Source of the DNA: Asterias rubens | Taxonomy: Eukaryota > Echinodermata > Asteroidea > Forcipulatida > Asteriidae | DNA: 64,000 bases | Direction: 5' to 3' | NCBI RefSeq assembly: GCF_902459465.1 | Contig: NC_047065.1 | Coordinates: 22,643,828-22,707,827 of the forward strand | Shown: positions 10,976-22,300 of the stretch, in pieces | Position numbering within the stretch: position 1 is the stretch's first letter | How the letters are laid out: every line of letters begins with the position of its first letter | Notes under the pieces: model-generated | The model's database searches: none | Told to the model about the DNA's origin: nothing | Seen by the model: only the letters and a program-made list of their open reading frames with translations | Position numbers and translations under genes: made by a program

Positions 10976-11281
10976 TTAAAGGCACAAACACGTTTGGTAA
11001 TTGTCAAAGACCATTTTTCTCACTTGATGTATCCCAACATATGCATTTAAAACAACAAATCTGTGAAAATTATGGCTTAATTGGTCATCGAGTTTGCATG
11101 AGAATAAGATGCATAATGACAAACTTCAGCTGAAGTCTTTTATAATTTAAAACTACTTTACTTCAGAGGGAGCCGTTTCTCACAATGTTTTATACTATCA
11201 ACAGCTCTCCATCCCTAGTTACCAAGTAAGTTTTCATGCTCACAATTATTTTATAGTAGGTACCAATAGTGTACCTTTAAA
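10976..11281. mobile_element. Fold-back MITE family A
   Basis: Bounded by TTAAAGGCAC on the left and TACCTTTAAA on the right. It has the family A interior (TGTATCCCAACATATGCAT, CAGAGGGAGCCGTTTCTCAC, AATGTTTTATACTATCAAC). Moderately diverged and intergenic. Confidence 0.75.
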
Positions 11282-11373
11282 CGCCGTACTACAAGGAAAA
11301 TAGAAAATGACTCAAATTTCCATATTCTACTCCATAAATCTTTACACCCAAATAATCCAATAACAAGAAAGGC

Positions 11374-11757
11374 TTAAAGGACCACGTTGCATTGGATCGT
11401 ACGAGTTGATCTATAAAAAGCGTTAAATAACCGTTTGTTATAGGACAGATATTTTCAAAGTGGAATACACCGACCTACTCAAATTTGCCTCGAAATTGCA
11501 TGTGTTTCCTTTTACTTTGCGAACTAACACGGTCGGCTATTTATATGGGAGTCAAAAATTTGACTCCCATATTCATGGCCGACCGTATTAGTTGATGAGG
11601 TAAAAGTAAAACCACGCAATTTCGAGGCATGTTTGTGTGGATCATTGTATTCTACTTTCACAAACATCTTTCTACCATTATGAATTTTATAAGAAACGGT
11701 TACAAACGATTTTCAAAGACCAACTCGACCGATCCAAGGCAACGTGTTCCTTTTTAA
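11374..11757. mobile_element. Fold-back MITE family B
   Basis: The ends are inverted: TTAAAGGACCACGTTGCATT and AAGGCAACGTGTTCCTTTTT. A central inverted pair is GTCAAAAATTTGACTCCCAT beside ACTAACACGGTCGGC / GCCGACCGTATTAGT. Sister copies are at 18395-18727 and 54826-55176. Confidence 0.85.
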
Positions 11758-12313
11758 TGGAACAGTACTGTCCTGGCATGTAAACCTTTAGAGCAACTGG
11801 ATAAAACCGAGCATAAAAGAAATACAGCACCAGTATATAACCTTAATAATCAACAACTTTGATAACGTATACCCGGGAACTTCTGTAACTACGGTAAAAC
11901 TATCGCAACTGGTAAATAACAAACGTTTCCCGAGCAGGCCATGTGACTTATAAACAGGCCACAAACGTCTCCTAATATTCCATCTTTAGAGATAACAAAA
12001 TAAGACAAGTCCTACTCACTTTTATACTGCACGCACGGGGAATTAACTGGTTGATGGATGAAGATTAATCTGTGGTTTTAAGTGATTTCGTGGAATTATT
12101 GAAGAACATTGATGAAGAACCAGGTGGTTAAGAAAGTGATTGAAATCTTATGGAATTAGGCTGTCGATAGAGGGCGTTTATATACATCACACCAGCGTTT
12201 ACATTCTTCACAAAAATGGTAGACTGTGAAAATCAACCCAAATTGATTGGAGCAGTGGCGTTCATGTGTTACTTTAGATGTATTCCGTGGCTTTCTAGAC
12301 TTGTGACAAGTCG

Positions 12314-12560
12314 TAATGGTCTGTCGCGCTCGCGTCGAGTCGGGGTGGTTCGTAACGATCCAGGTCTCTGCGACCGAATACCACCACTCTCGTGAGATCA
12401 CTGCTCTCACGCGAAGCTGCTGGTCCTACTCGCTCCCTATTAAATGGGACCGAAGGCGTGAGATCAGTTGTCTCGCAGGTGCAATCAGTCTCACGAGAAT
12501 ACCGCCAGTGTCACGGGAACGCTGTACCGCGATAGACATTTAAAGACTTTAAACAAGTCT
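12314..12560 (+). repeat. Dispersed repeat family N
   Basis: Shares ATGGTCTGTCGCG, GAAGCTGCTGGT and CGCGATAGACATTTAAAGAC or close variants with 45630-45840. Internal repeats of the type CTCTCGTGAGATCACTG and TCTCACGAGAATACC can pair with each other. Class unknown. Confidence 0.6.
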
Positions 12561-13010
12561 ATGTTTTTCAGTTCTCCAGTCGTGATGGTTATTATTCGGG
12601 TTGGGTACACCCCGTAACTTTGGTGAGGACTATGATTGAAATGTTGCTGTCATAATATGGGTGCAAAGAGGTGTGTGCTCAAGTAAATTTAAAACATCTG
12701 TGATTGTACAAAAAACAACCGGCTTAATAATTAAGTGTGTGCCAAAATCCCTCAAACACAACCTTTTTGTAAAACTGCCCCTTCCCTTTCCATACCAGGC
12801 TAAGGGGAGGGGTTTTAGTTCACCGACCCCAACCCCCCCCCCTCTCCCCCGAGTGCGCCCCCCTCCTCCGAGTACAAAAACCCACACCACTTGGGTTGTT
12901 GCTCCCCCCTCCCACCGTCACCCCTATCTCGGATACTGGTGGGTCAAAAGTCGTTAGTTGTCGCCATAATTGCTCGAAACACACGTACGCCATTTCTAGG
13001 TGAGTTCATT

Positions 13011-13290
13011 TTAAAGGAACATCACAGAATCGGTTAAGAAAACAAATCGTCTAATTAAACATCCCTTGTAATAATTTCTGTCTGAAATGTCATAATTTGA
13101 TGGGAAATAAATAAAACTTATTTCCCGTCTCGAATTTATCGCTCAGTGAGCGTAAACTCGGACCCAGATGGCCGATCGTTCTCAAACTTATACAGGCTTC
13201 AGTTTATGTATATGGTGGATTACATAAAGTGCTTAATACAACAAATATTTGTTAGCCAAAAAACGACATTTTATGTAATGTTACTTTAAC
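13011..13290. mobile_element. Fold-back-like element family O
   Basis: The ends are TAAAGGAACATCACAGAAT on the left and ATGTAATGTTACTTTA on the right. The middle (AACTCGGACCCAGATGGCC, ATCGTTCTCAAACT) matches the reverse complement of 33060-33125. A second copy occupies about 33000-33340. Confidence 0.6.
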
Positions 13291-13846
13291 AGGGTGTTTA
13301 CCTGTCGGTGTTGATCGTCACCAAGGATACGTCGGGTCCAGTAAATCAGCTTGTGATTACAATGTCCCCTGCGTCGGCATCAGCAGTTTGGGTTTTATTT
13401 CCTCGACGTCAGCAAAATTTCAAAGTGCATATTAAACCAACAATGTCAATACTTGCTTACCAGGCAATTTTTTTTAAGGCAGACAAAGTATTTGTAAGTA
13501 TTTGTTTAGCTGAGATCAAACGCTCTCAAAATAGTTTCGTTTATCAAGGGGAAAGTAGTGAAGAGTAGTTTGTGTTCTGGAAATACCAGATAAAAACTAA
13601 TATTTTTTTCTCATTATTAATTCTTGTAAAAATAAATATCGCAGTTGAAGCCAAAATATATCAAAATTATTTTTCTCCACCATGACCATCCTTAGGCCTG
13701 CCTAATCCACATAAAGCTGAGAACAAACCTGCAAAAACGTATATTATTAAACTTATCAAAGTCATACAGGCCCTCGAAACAGTTGTGCTATCTGAAGCAA
13801 ACTCAGGTGAATATGAACTCTTCTCTAAACTGGTGGTACGATCATT

Positions 13847-14234
13847 TTAAAGGCAGTGGACACTATTGGTAATTGTCAAAGACTAGCCTTCACAGTTGGT
13901 GTATCTCAACATATGCATAAAATAACTAACCTGTGGAAATTTGAGCTCAATCGGTCATCAAAGTTACGAGATAATAATGAAAGAAAAAAACACCCTTGTC
14001 ACACGGAGTTGTGTGCGTTTAGATGGTCGATTTCGAGACCTCAAGTTCTAAATCTGAGGTCTCGAAATCAAATTCGTGGAAAATTACTTCTTTCTCGAAA
14101 TCTATGGCGAATTCAGAGGGAACCGTTTCTCACAATGTTTTATACTATCAACCTCTTCCCATTACTCGTCACCAAGAAAGGTTTTATGCTAATAATTATT
14201 TTGAGTAATTACCAATAGTGTCCACTGCCTTTAA
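13847..14234. mobile_element. Fold-back MITE family A, complete copy
   Basis: Complete copy of about 390 bp: TTAAAGGCAGTGGACACTAT at the left, ATAGTGTCCACTGCCTTTAA at the right. A central palindrome is GATTTCGAGACCTC around CTTGAGGTCTCGAAATC-type arms near 14018-14075. It can stand as the reference copy for the family in this window. Open frames in it are not genes; the same peptide fragments recur at every copy. Confidence 0.9.
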
Positions 14235-14425
14235 CTTAAAAACAGATGGTCGGACGATCACTCCAACTCATTGCACAAAAAAATTACTCACGCATATTAA
14301 ATGATTTATTTGGTTTGCGGTAACACCGTATGGGTATCTACTCGTTTGGTAGATTATGTGTTTTTGGAGAACATGTCTCGCTTTTAATGTACACATGGTG
14401 TTACTGAAGACCGATTGTAATTATA

Positions 14426-14694
14426 TTAAAGGCAGTGTACACTATTGGTAATTGTCAAAGAACAGTATTCTCACTTGGTGTATCTCATCATATACAACCC
14501 TGTGAAAATTTGAGCTCAATCGGATGTCGAAGTTGTGAGATATTATACTTCTTTCTCGAAAACTACGTCACTTCAGAGGGTGCCGTTTCTCACAATGTTT
14601 TATACTATCAACCTCTCCCTATTACTCGTAATCAAGAAAGGTTTGATGATAATAATTATTTTGAGCAATTACCAATAGTGTCCACTGCCTTTAA
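14426..14694. mobile_element. Fold-back MITE family A, internally deleted
   Basis: Both terminal repeats are present (TTAAAGGCAGTGTACACTAT and GTGTCCACTGCCTTTAA), but the central hairpin region is missing. Confidence 0.85.
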
Positions 14695-15029
14695 CCATGC
14701 ATTGCATCAAATCCCGTACAATAACATAGGATCCTAATATGAGGCAAAACACATTGTTGACTTGCCCCATTACCTCATGTCTTGATGAAGGGGGTAGTAT
14801 TAAAGCAATAGGTATATAGGGGATGGGATGGGGGGGTACTGTTCCACCACAAGAAGAAACAAATCCAAACGAGTGGGACGGCTCCGAGTGGGACGGCTCT
14901 AATGTATGACACATCAATTTTGTCACGGGCCCAACCTTGTTTGATGCAGGGCAAGTTAAGAAAATTTGGGGTGTAATTGTTTTTCATTTGGTTAAACCTT
15001 GTTTGGTAGATATACTATGTGCGCTATAT

Positions 15030-16020
15030 TAATATAAGTTGTTAGCCAAAGTTTGGGGCTAAATTTAGGTCCGGGTTGAATGTACATACAATAGGTGTTA
15101 ATAGATAAAAGCGTTGTGGTTAGTTAGATGTATGGGTCATATTAAGGTACAGGTTTCGGGCTACATTTAGGTCAGGGCTGAATGTAGTAAGAATGTAGGC
15201 GTAGATTTTTTGATAAGGGGTTGGGGCTACATATACGCAAAGGTAGCATTTATGTATAGGTTTGGGCTGCATTTGGGGGTAATTTAAGATGCAATGCTGA
15301 TGTAACGTTAAGGTAAAGCGTTTGGGGTACTTTATGTCTGGGTCACTTTTAAAGTATAACTTTGGGCTACACTTAGTTTTTAAGTACAATATTGGTGTAG
15401 CTATAAGATAAGTGTTTGGACCACATAGATCTGGGTCACATTTATGTTGGTTTTTGCTTCGATTCCATACGATTTATTGTTTAACTACAACCTTCAGTGT
15501 CAAACAACCATAACATATTAGATCAAAAGTGTATTTCGATTCACCGCTAAAGAGTTTTTATCAGTTATAGTAATTCGAACCTTGGAACGCTCTAAAATAA
15601 GATAAAAACATGCATTGTTTCAGCAAACAAAAACTTGGTTAATAAAGGAAACACGATGTTTCCTTTATTTACCAAGTTTTTGTTTGCTGAAACATGGGCA
15701 TGTTTTTATTTTATTTTAGAGCGTTCCATGGTTCGTGTTTCCTTTATTTACCAAGTTTTTGTTTGCTGAAATCGCTCTGCCACGACACTTCCACCCAAAT
15801 GTGACCCAGACGTGCAGCCCAATCGCATTATCTAAAAATTACACCAACATTGTACCTAATATTTAACCGCACCTAAATGTAGCCCCAATAAACTTGTATA
15901 AAACTGGGTGTTTCGCGCCCGGGCCAATGTATAAACAACGTTTGATCAAATTTAGCCCCAAATCATGTACTTAAGTTTAGCCTGGAGCTAACTGTAGCTC
16001 GTATAACCTTTAGAATCTAT
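15030..16020. repeat. Palindromic block of about 1 kb built from GGGCTACATTTAGG repeats
   Basis: The left half (15030-15445) carries about ten variants of GGGCTACATTTAGGTC. The right half (15790-16010) carries the same motif in reverse complement (CACCTAAATGTAGCCCC, CAAATTTAGCCCCAAATC). The pair CTGGGTCACATTTATG / CCAAATGTGACCCAG sits at mirrored positions. The centre is a tighter hairpin (15577-15737). The block therefore looks like one large fold-back unit. Confidence 0.65.
15577..15790. repeat. Central hairpin with a duplicated arm
   Basis: GAACGCTCTAAAATAAGATA on the left pairs with the TTTATTTTAGAGCGTTC end on the right. CAGCAAACAAAAACTTGGT pairs with ACCAAGTTTTTGTTTGCTG. The right arm segment beginning TTTCCTTTATTTACCAAG is repeated once more at about 15738-15770. 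Confidence 0.85.
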
Positions 16021-16323
16021 AGACGCGGCTTTACAACTATGGTTCAATGAGTTTTTACTAAAATGACAATCCGTGTTTTTAATATTTAAATAAAAATAAC
16101 AGTCCAAGGTGTGCTTTTTGTTATTTGTATACCGGTTACAAATTGACTTAATCTAAGACAACTACTGCATGACTCACCTTTGTACTCAAAATGTCAGTAA
16201 TGGGATGTTTCGGAAAATAAATAGTTCCATTCAGACTTGAGGTTTTGACGGCTTTGAGTGTCTGTCAAAACTCCATGGGGGATTGTTGTTTCTTTCGACG
16301 GGTGGATATCTGTACGAGTCATC

Positions 16324-19300
16324 ATGGATGGCCTGCACATGGCAATACACGAGACTGAAATATCCAGAGCCCATATCAAGAGATGGAACCACGATCCAAT
16401 ACCAGTCCGGATATCGCCGGAGCACGTCGCCAAATTCCACCGGGCCGAAGTGACTCTTGAACGGCAGATCGGGCTCGGTGGATGCATCGCTTTCGTTGTC
16501 GGCACCGTGGTGGGCTCGGGAATTTTCATCTCACCGAAAGGAGTGCTGAAAAACACCGGCAGCGTGGGGATGGCGCTCATGGTGTGGGTCACCTGTGGGA
16601 TTTTATCGGCCATCGGGGCGCTCTGTTACGCTGAGCTCGGAACGACCATCCCGAAGTCCGGTGGAGACTTCACGTATATTCTAGAGACGTTCGGAGCCAT
16701 TCCGGCATTCCTGCGAGTGTGGACGAACCTGGTGGCCGTTATCACCGCACAGTATGCCGTCATTTCAGTCACCGGGGTCACCTACATGTTGAAGCCTATT
16801 TTTGGAGACTGCGAGATACCGTACTTTTTGATTCAGTTTCTGGCTGTATTATTGCTAGGTAATGTATATATATTCCACGACTGAAAAGTGGCGACTCAGT
16901 CACAAAAAAGTGTGTTCATACTTTGGAGTCAATGAATATGGGTAAAAATTATTATCCAATAGCTCCTTGTTATAACTATGGAAAAAGGACCTTTTCGCAA
17001 TAAGGTGCATGCTGGTCTAGCTAGGCCGATCAAGTTTGATCGCCAATATATTAGACCAGCTATACTGACCAGATAGCTACACCGGCTAGGCCGATCACGT
17101 TTGATCGCCAGCCTAGCTAGAAAGCATGCACTTCATTCAACAGTTGGGCAATAGGTATTTGCGAAAGGGTCTATAATACAGTAGTAAGCATCCTGCAAAG
17201 TTATTTCGCCTAAAATGTCATAGTGATTAGAAATGTAACTCTCTTAAGATCGGCTTTTGGGTTTAAAATTTCAGTGGTGTCCGTTTGTGAATGCTACGGC
17301 CATAGATGCGGTTGGCACTCGCTGTCATCGTGCTTAACCTGGGCCCAAATTCATAAAACCCTTTAAAGGCACTGGGCACTATTGGTTATTACAAAACTAA
17401 ATTGTTACCATAACAACTTATCCTTGCATCGAGCAATGGAGAGCTGTTGTTTGTCTAAACATTGTATGAAGTAATATCGTTTTGGTGTTTGAGAAAGAGG
17501 TAGTTTCTCACTCAAATATTGAAATACTTCAGCTGAATCTTGTTTATTTCTTTCATTATTCTCTTCCAAAGTGAGCCCAATATTTTGCACAGGTTTGTTA
17601 TTTTTATGCATATGCTGAGATAAACCAAGCGAGAATGCTGGTCTTTGACAATTACCAAAGGTGTCCATACAGTGCCTTTAAATTCATTCTAAAAAAAATT
17701 TGGTCGCTTTGAGACGCCCTTCGGATTTGCAAAGCGCGCTGTTTACAAACTGATTGTTATTATTATTAGTGCTATTAATATTTTCATTATCATCAATGTT
17801 AATACTGTTTGTTTCCCAGTGGCTATATTCTGGTTGAACAGTGTGAGTGTTCTATGGAGTAAGCGAGTTCAGATTATCTCTACAGTAGCTAAAGTCGTTG
17901 AGCTGCTTCTCATCATCGCCTCGGGATTGTATTTCATGTGGCTAGGTATACACATGAATGTCTCTAAATTATTCTTAGGGGAAGATAAAAGTAGGGGTGA
18001 ACAAATCATTGCATGAATGTTCATTGTCTGAATATTCATTGGACATTCATCGAATACGCATTTGCTTATAATCGATGTCCAAATGTTCTGTGCCACTCAA
18101 TCAAAGAATATTCAGTGCGTGAACATTTTGCTGAATATCCATTGCATGCAAAGCAAAACAACTAATTTTAAAATGAATGTCTCAAAGATTTTCTCAAAAA
18201 CTGACTTTGATGTCACCTTAAGGGGAGATATAAAATGTGGTGAATAAATCATTGTATGAATGTTTATTGTCTGAAGAATAATTGAATGTTTAAATCAAAG
18301 TATATTCATCGATTGAACCTTTTCCTAAGCTAGGGTTAATCTGAAGACGTTAGAACGCATTGAACCAATCTTAGGACAAGTATAAACACTCATCCTTAAA
18401 GGAACACGTTGCCTTGGATCGGTCGAGTTGGTCTTTGAAAAGCGTTTGTTATAAAATGCACATGGGTAGAAAGATGTTGTAAAAGTAGAATACAATGATC
18501 CACACAAACATGCCTCGAAATTGCACGGTTTTCCTTTTATCTCGTCGACTAACACCGTGTTAGTTCGCACAGTAAAAGGAAAACCACGCAATTTCGAGGC
18601 AAGTTTGTGTGGATCATTGTATTCTACTTTTAAAACATCGTTCCAATCATATGCAATTTAAAGAAAACTGTTACAAAACGCTTTTTATAGACCAACTCGT
18701 CTGATCCAAGGCAACGCGTTCCTTTAACTAGAAATAGGATTAATCCTAGCGTTTCGTCAAATCGGCTGCTGGTCTTTTTAGGGGGACTTAACTGTTTATT
18801 ATTCGTTTTTCTATCCAATGCAGGTCAAACTGGTAACCTAAAGCAAGCATTCAAGCCAGCTGTGTACGTGGATCTTAGCAAGCTACCACTAGCTATGTAC
18901 TCTGGTCTCTTCGCTTATTCTGGATGGTAAAGATCTCACTATGTAATCTTGTTGGCTAGAACTGATTATGTTTTGGGTAATTGTGAGACTGACCCGTAGT
19001 GAATCAGGCTGACCGGGGTATGTCAATCTGACTCAGAATGCGGGTTGGGAACAATGGATATGTCTGACCAGGTTTAGGGTAAAGGTGACGACAGACCTGT
19101 AGCAAGGTCAGGCTCACCGGGGTGTCTCAACGTGACTCAGTATGCGGGTTTCATTTGAACAGTAGGTCTGACCAAGGTAAAGGACAAGGTGAGAAAGACC
19201 CGTGACAGAGTCAGACTGATCGGTGGTGTCTGAACGTGACTCAGAATGTAGGTAACATACATTTAAAGGATGGTTCTGACCAAGGTCAGGGTCAGGGTCG

Positions 19301-22300
19301 TGATAAGACTGACCCATGGCAGAGTCAAACTGAGCATGGGTATGTTTCAATCTGACTCAGACGGTGACATAGAAATATTTGAAGGATAAGTTTGACCAAG
19401 GTCAGGATCACGGTGAGACTGACCCGTGGTAGAGTCAGACTGAATATGAGTATGTTTCAATCTGACTCAGGATGCGAGTTAGAATTTAAAACATTTGAAA
19501 GATAGATCAGACGCAGGTCAAGGTCGCGGTGTTACTGACCCGTAGCTGAGTCAGGCTGACCAACAAGTATCTTAATGTGACTCAGGTGTGCAAACACATT
19601 AGAAACATTTAAATGATGAAGTTTGAACCGGGTCACGATCAATGTGAGTCAGTTGGTGAGTCTGGATGACTTGGGACTGTGTTAATGTGATCGTGACACA
19701 GGAATCTAGTATCCGGAAACGTGTGCGAAATATTATATTAGACTATAAGGAGATGCCTGTGTTCCTTTTTGTTTTAACATGTTTCGCTTAATTATTTTCT
19801 CTTTTTCTACTTATTTATTTTTTATTTTTTCAATAAAGGTATTTGTGAGTTCTCCCACCATTTAAAATGATTATTTAATTTCAATGTCGTTATGATTAAT
19901 TTTTGCAGGCAGTTTCTACCATCATTTACCGAAGAAATTGTGAATCCTTCAAGGTAAAGTTTATCAAAATATAACTATACTCGGGTATAATATGAGCGTT
20001 CTACAGTCCTGGCCATATCTCGTTGGGCCCCCTGTCACGCCCCGAGTCGTCTTTCCCCGACCTCGGCGGCCATGACCTTCGGTAGTTGTTGGTAGTTGTT
20101 GGACAAACAGAGAATTGAAGGCAAAGGAAACAAGTTTGTATTTACAAGAAAAAATACCGATTTATTTACAATTTACATTAAAGTGTGTCTTCACAAATGT
20201 AATAAAATAAACGTTGTCCTATCAATGACTTTCATTAATGGTTGCCGGTTACTACAATCTTCTCTTTCTCTCTGCGTGTGTCTCTTTCGGTTTTAGCTTA
20301 ACATCACTCCCATCACGTCTTCCTAGTCTTTGGCACTGGGTCGTATCTCTGCCCGGCCTTCTGTTAGCCCTCAGTTTAGCACATCAACTCAAGTGTGGCG
20401 TTTTAACCCTTGCGGGAAAAACCCTGTAATAAGCAAATACACCCAAATCTACATTTACAAAACTTAAAGTAAAATAACACATTATCAACTTATGATCAAT
20501 GTTTTCTTTACGGTAGTTCGACAACGCACTTCCAATCTTTAACGCACTTCCAATCTTTAACGCATGAATTCAAATCAATGCTATGTACAAAACTTTCTTT
20601 CCACGACTTCCTCGAACAATTAAATCAAAGTAAATCACAGTTCTATTGAGAAGGGGTTCCACAATTAAATACAACAAAACTGAATTTCATTAACACAATC
20701 TATTTGAAATAAATAACATTATCAATAGCTACTTACAGGTCGATTTGTCGATCCTGGTTTCTACAGTGGCGGGTCTCTTCAACAAAATTTCGGTGTGTCT
20801 CACTCGCCAGAACAAACTGCGTTTGAAAAAACTATGCAACTAAGGCTGGATGACTGTATACAGGGCACTCAATAACCCATAAGCAAAATACAGGAGTTCT
20901 CAATAACTCGATCGTCGAGGCTGACAGAGTCCTCTCCTCGGGAATCTCAAAATGCAAAGTCACACACCTAAATTTCTGTTCCCCTTAAATTAACACAAAA
21001 TACATTCCCGCTGTAAGATCTCGTGACTTGCACGCATTCCAAACCTTTAACATAAAAGATGCCTTAAAACATCCGATGCCTTCTTGGCCAATCAGAACCT
21101 TTAAACTGCCCCAAAAGTTTACTAACCTTTACAGAACTTGAACACAATGACAAGAAAATGCCAAGTCATGATTGCGGCGCTTTGGCCATAACTATTTAAA
21201 ACCTTGTTTCTTCCTGTATTATACATAACGGCCAGCAAACTGAGGAAACTTAAGTAATTCTTTAAAAAACTTATATCACTCCGTGACACCCCCTGCCCCT
21301 TTATGTTGGTTCTGATCGTTCGGTCTTTTGCGTTCCAGAGAGCGGTGGGCGGGGGGCAGGGGGAGAGAATGAATTTTGTCAGTGGGAACTGTACATGGAA
21401 TGGTTTTACGAAACGTTCGCAAAGGCGCCCAAGCATTTGGGGCGGGATTGTTGCCCTAATGTTGACGGTATCCCGATGTTGTCAATAAATTTTTCACTCA
21501 TGTTCCCTGGCTAAACATATTATTGTATCACAATAAAATCTCCAAAGATAACTGAAATGATAATTTCTTTCAATTATTGATTTGTTATATGCAGGAATAT
21601 CCCTCTAGGAATCATTATATCAATGATATTCGTCACCAGTACGTACCTATTGGTCAACTTGGCATACTTCGTGGTGCTAGATCCGCTAGAGGTACTGTCT
21701 GCGGAAGCCGTTGCCCTGGTTAGTAACAACTGATGTGCTTGGGGAAATAGTTGCTGAGAACGGAGCCTCAAGCCGAATGAATCCAAAGCTGAAGCCATGG
21801 TTTCGAAAAGGCCATATGTTAGCGGTCTCCATATCTTATAAATATCTTAGTTAAAGTCACCTGGAAATAGAATTGTATTTCTTTCAAACATAAGAGTATA
21901 TGCTTACGAACAATAAAACAATTTTTTTAGTAATTGTTTGTCACGATTTATATGTTTAAAAAATATATAAAGTTGTTTGGGGGCTGACTCCGCCTACCCC
22001 TTTTGTGACGTCAATCGAGGCAGACTTTGCCTGCAATGCGTATAGTAAACACACGTGCAAAGTACATGTACATGTACGTCCAAGTCGTGTGTTGGTACAT
22101 TTCAAAAAATGATTTTCTGCATTCAGCAGCAATACACCTGGTCGGCATTGCCGGAAAAAACAAAACATTTTTTTTGAAACGTACAAGCTCACGACTTGGT
22201 CCGTACATGTACTTTGCAATTGTGTTTACATAAGAACTGATTTTTTAAAACCTTAGTTAACTGTTTATTCACATTCCACTCATCAAAACACATATATTAG

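Larger units (their letters stand above)
7840..16257. other. Intergenic region between the first and second transporter genes
   Basis: About 8.4 kb without a supported exon on either strand. It holds SINE copies, fold-back families A, B, F, N and O and a large palindromic block near 15-16 kb, listed separately. A G run at 8721-8752 is low complexity and may be poorly resolved. The promoter of the second transporter gene must lie toward the right end, but no core element could be recognised. Confidence 0.6.

Noticed and set aside
12630-12957. Pro/Thr-rich and Gly-rich frames around a C-rich tract
   Set aside because: They derive from low-complexity CCCC/CTCC sequence; nothing else supports a gene.
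16258-16323. Upstream start at 16258 adding 22 residues to the second transporter
   Set aside because: The codon is GTG and directly follows an in-frame TGA; the first ATG is at 16324.
20096-20429. Open frames inside the LTR-like block as a small membrane protein
   Set aside because: They are short, overlap in different frames and lie in a block with LTR ends; no retroelement or cellular protein motif was seen.
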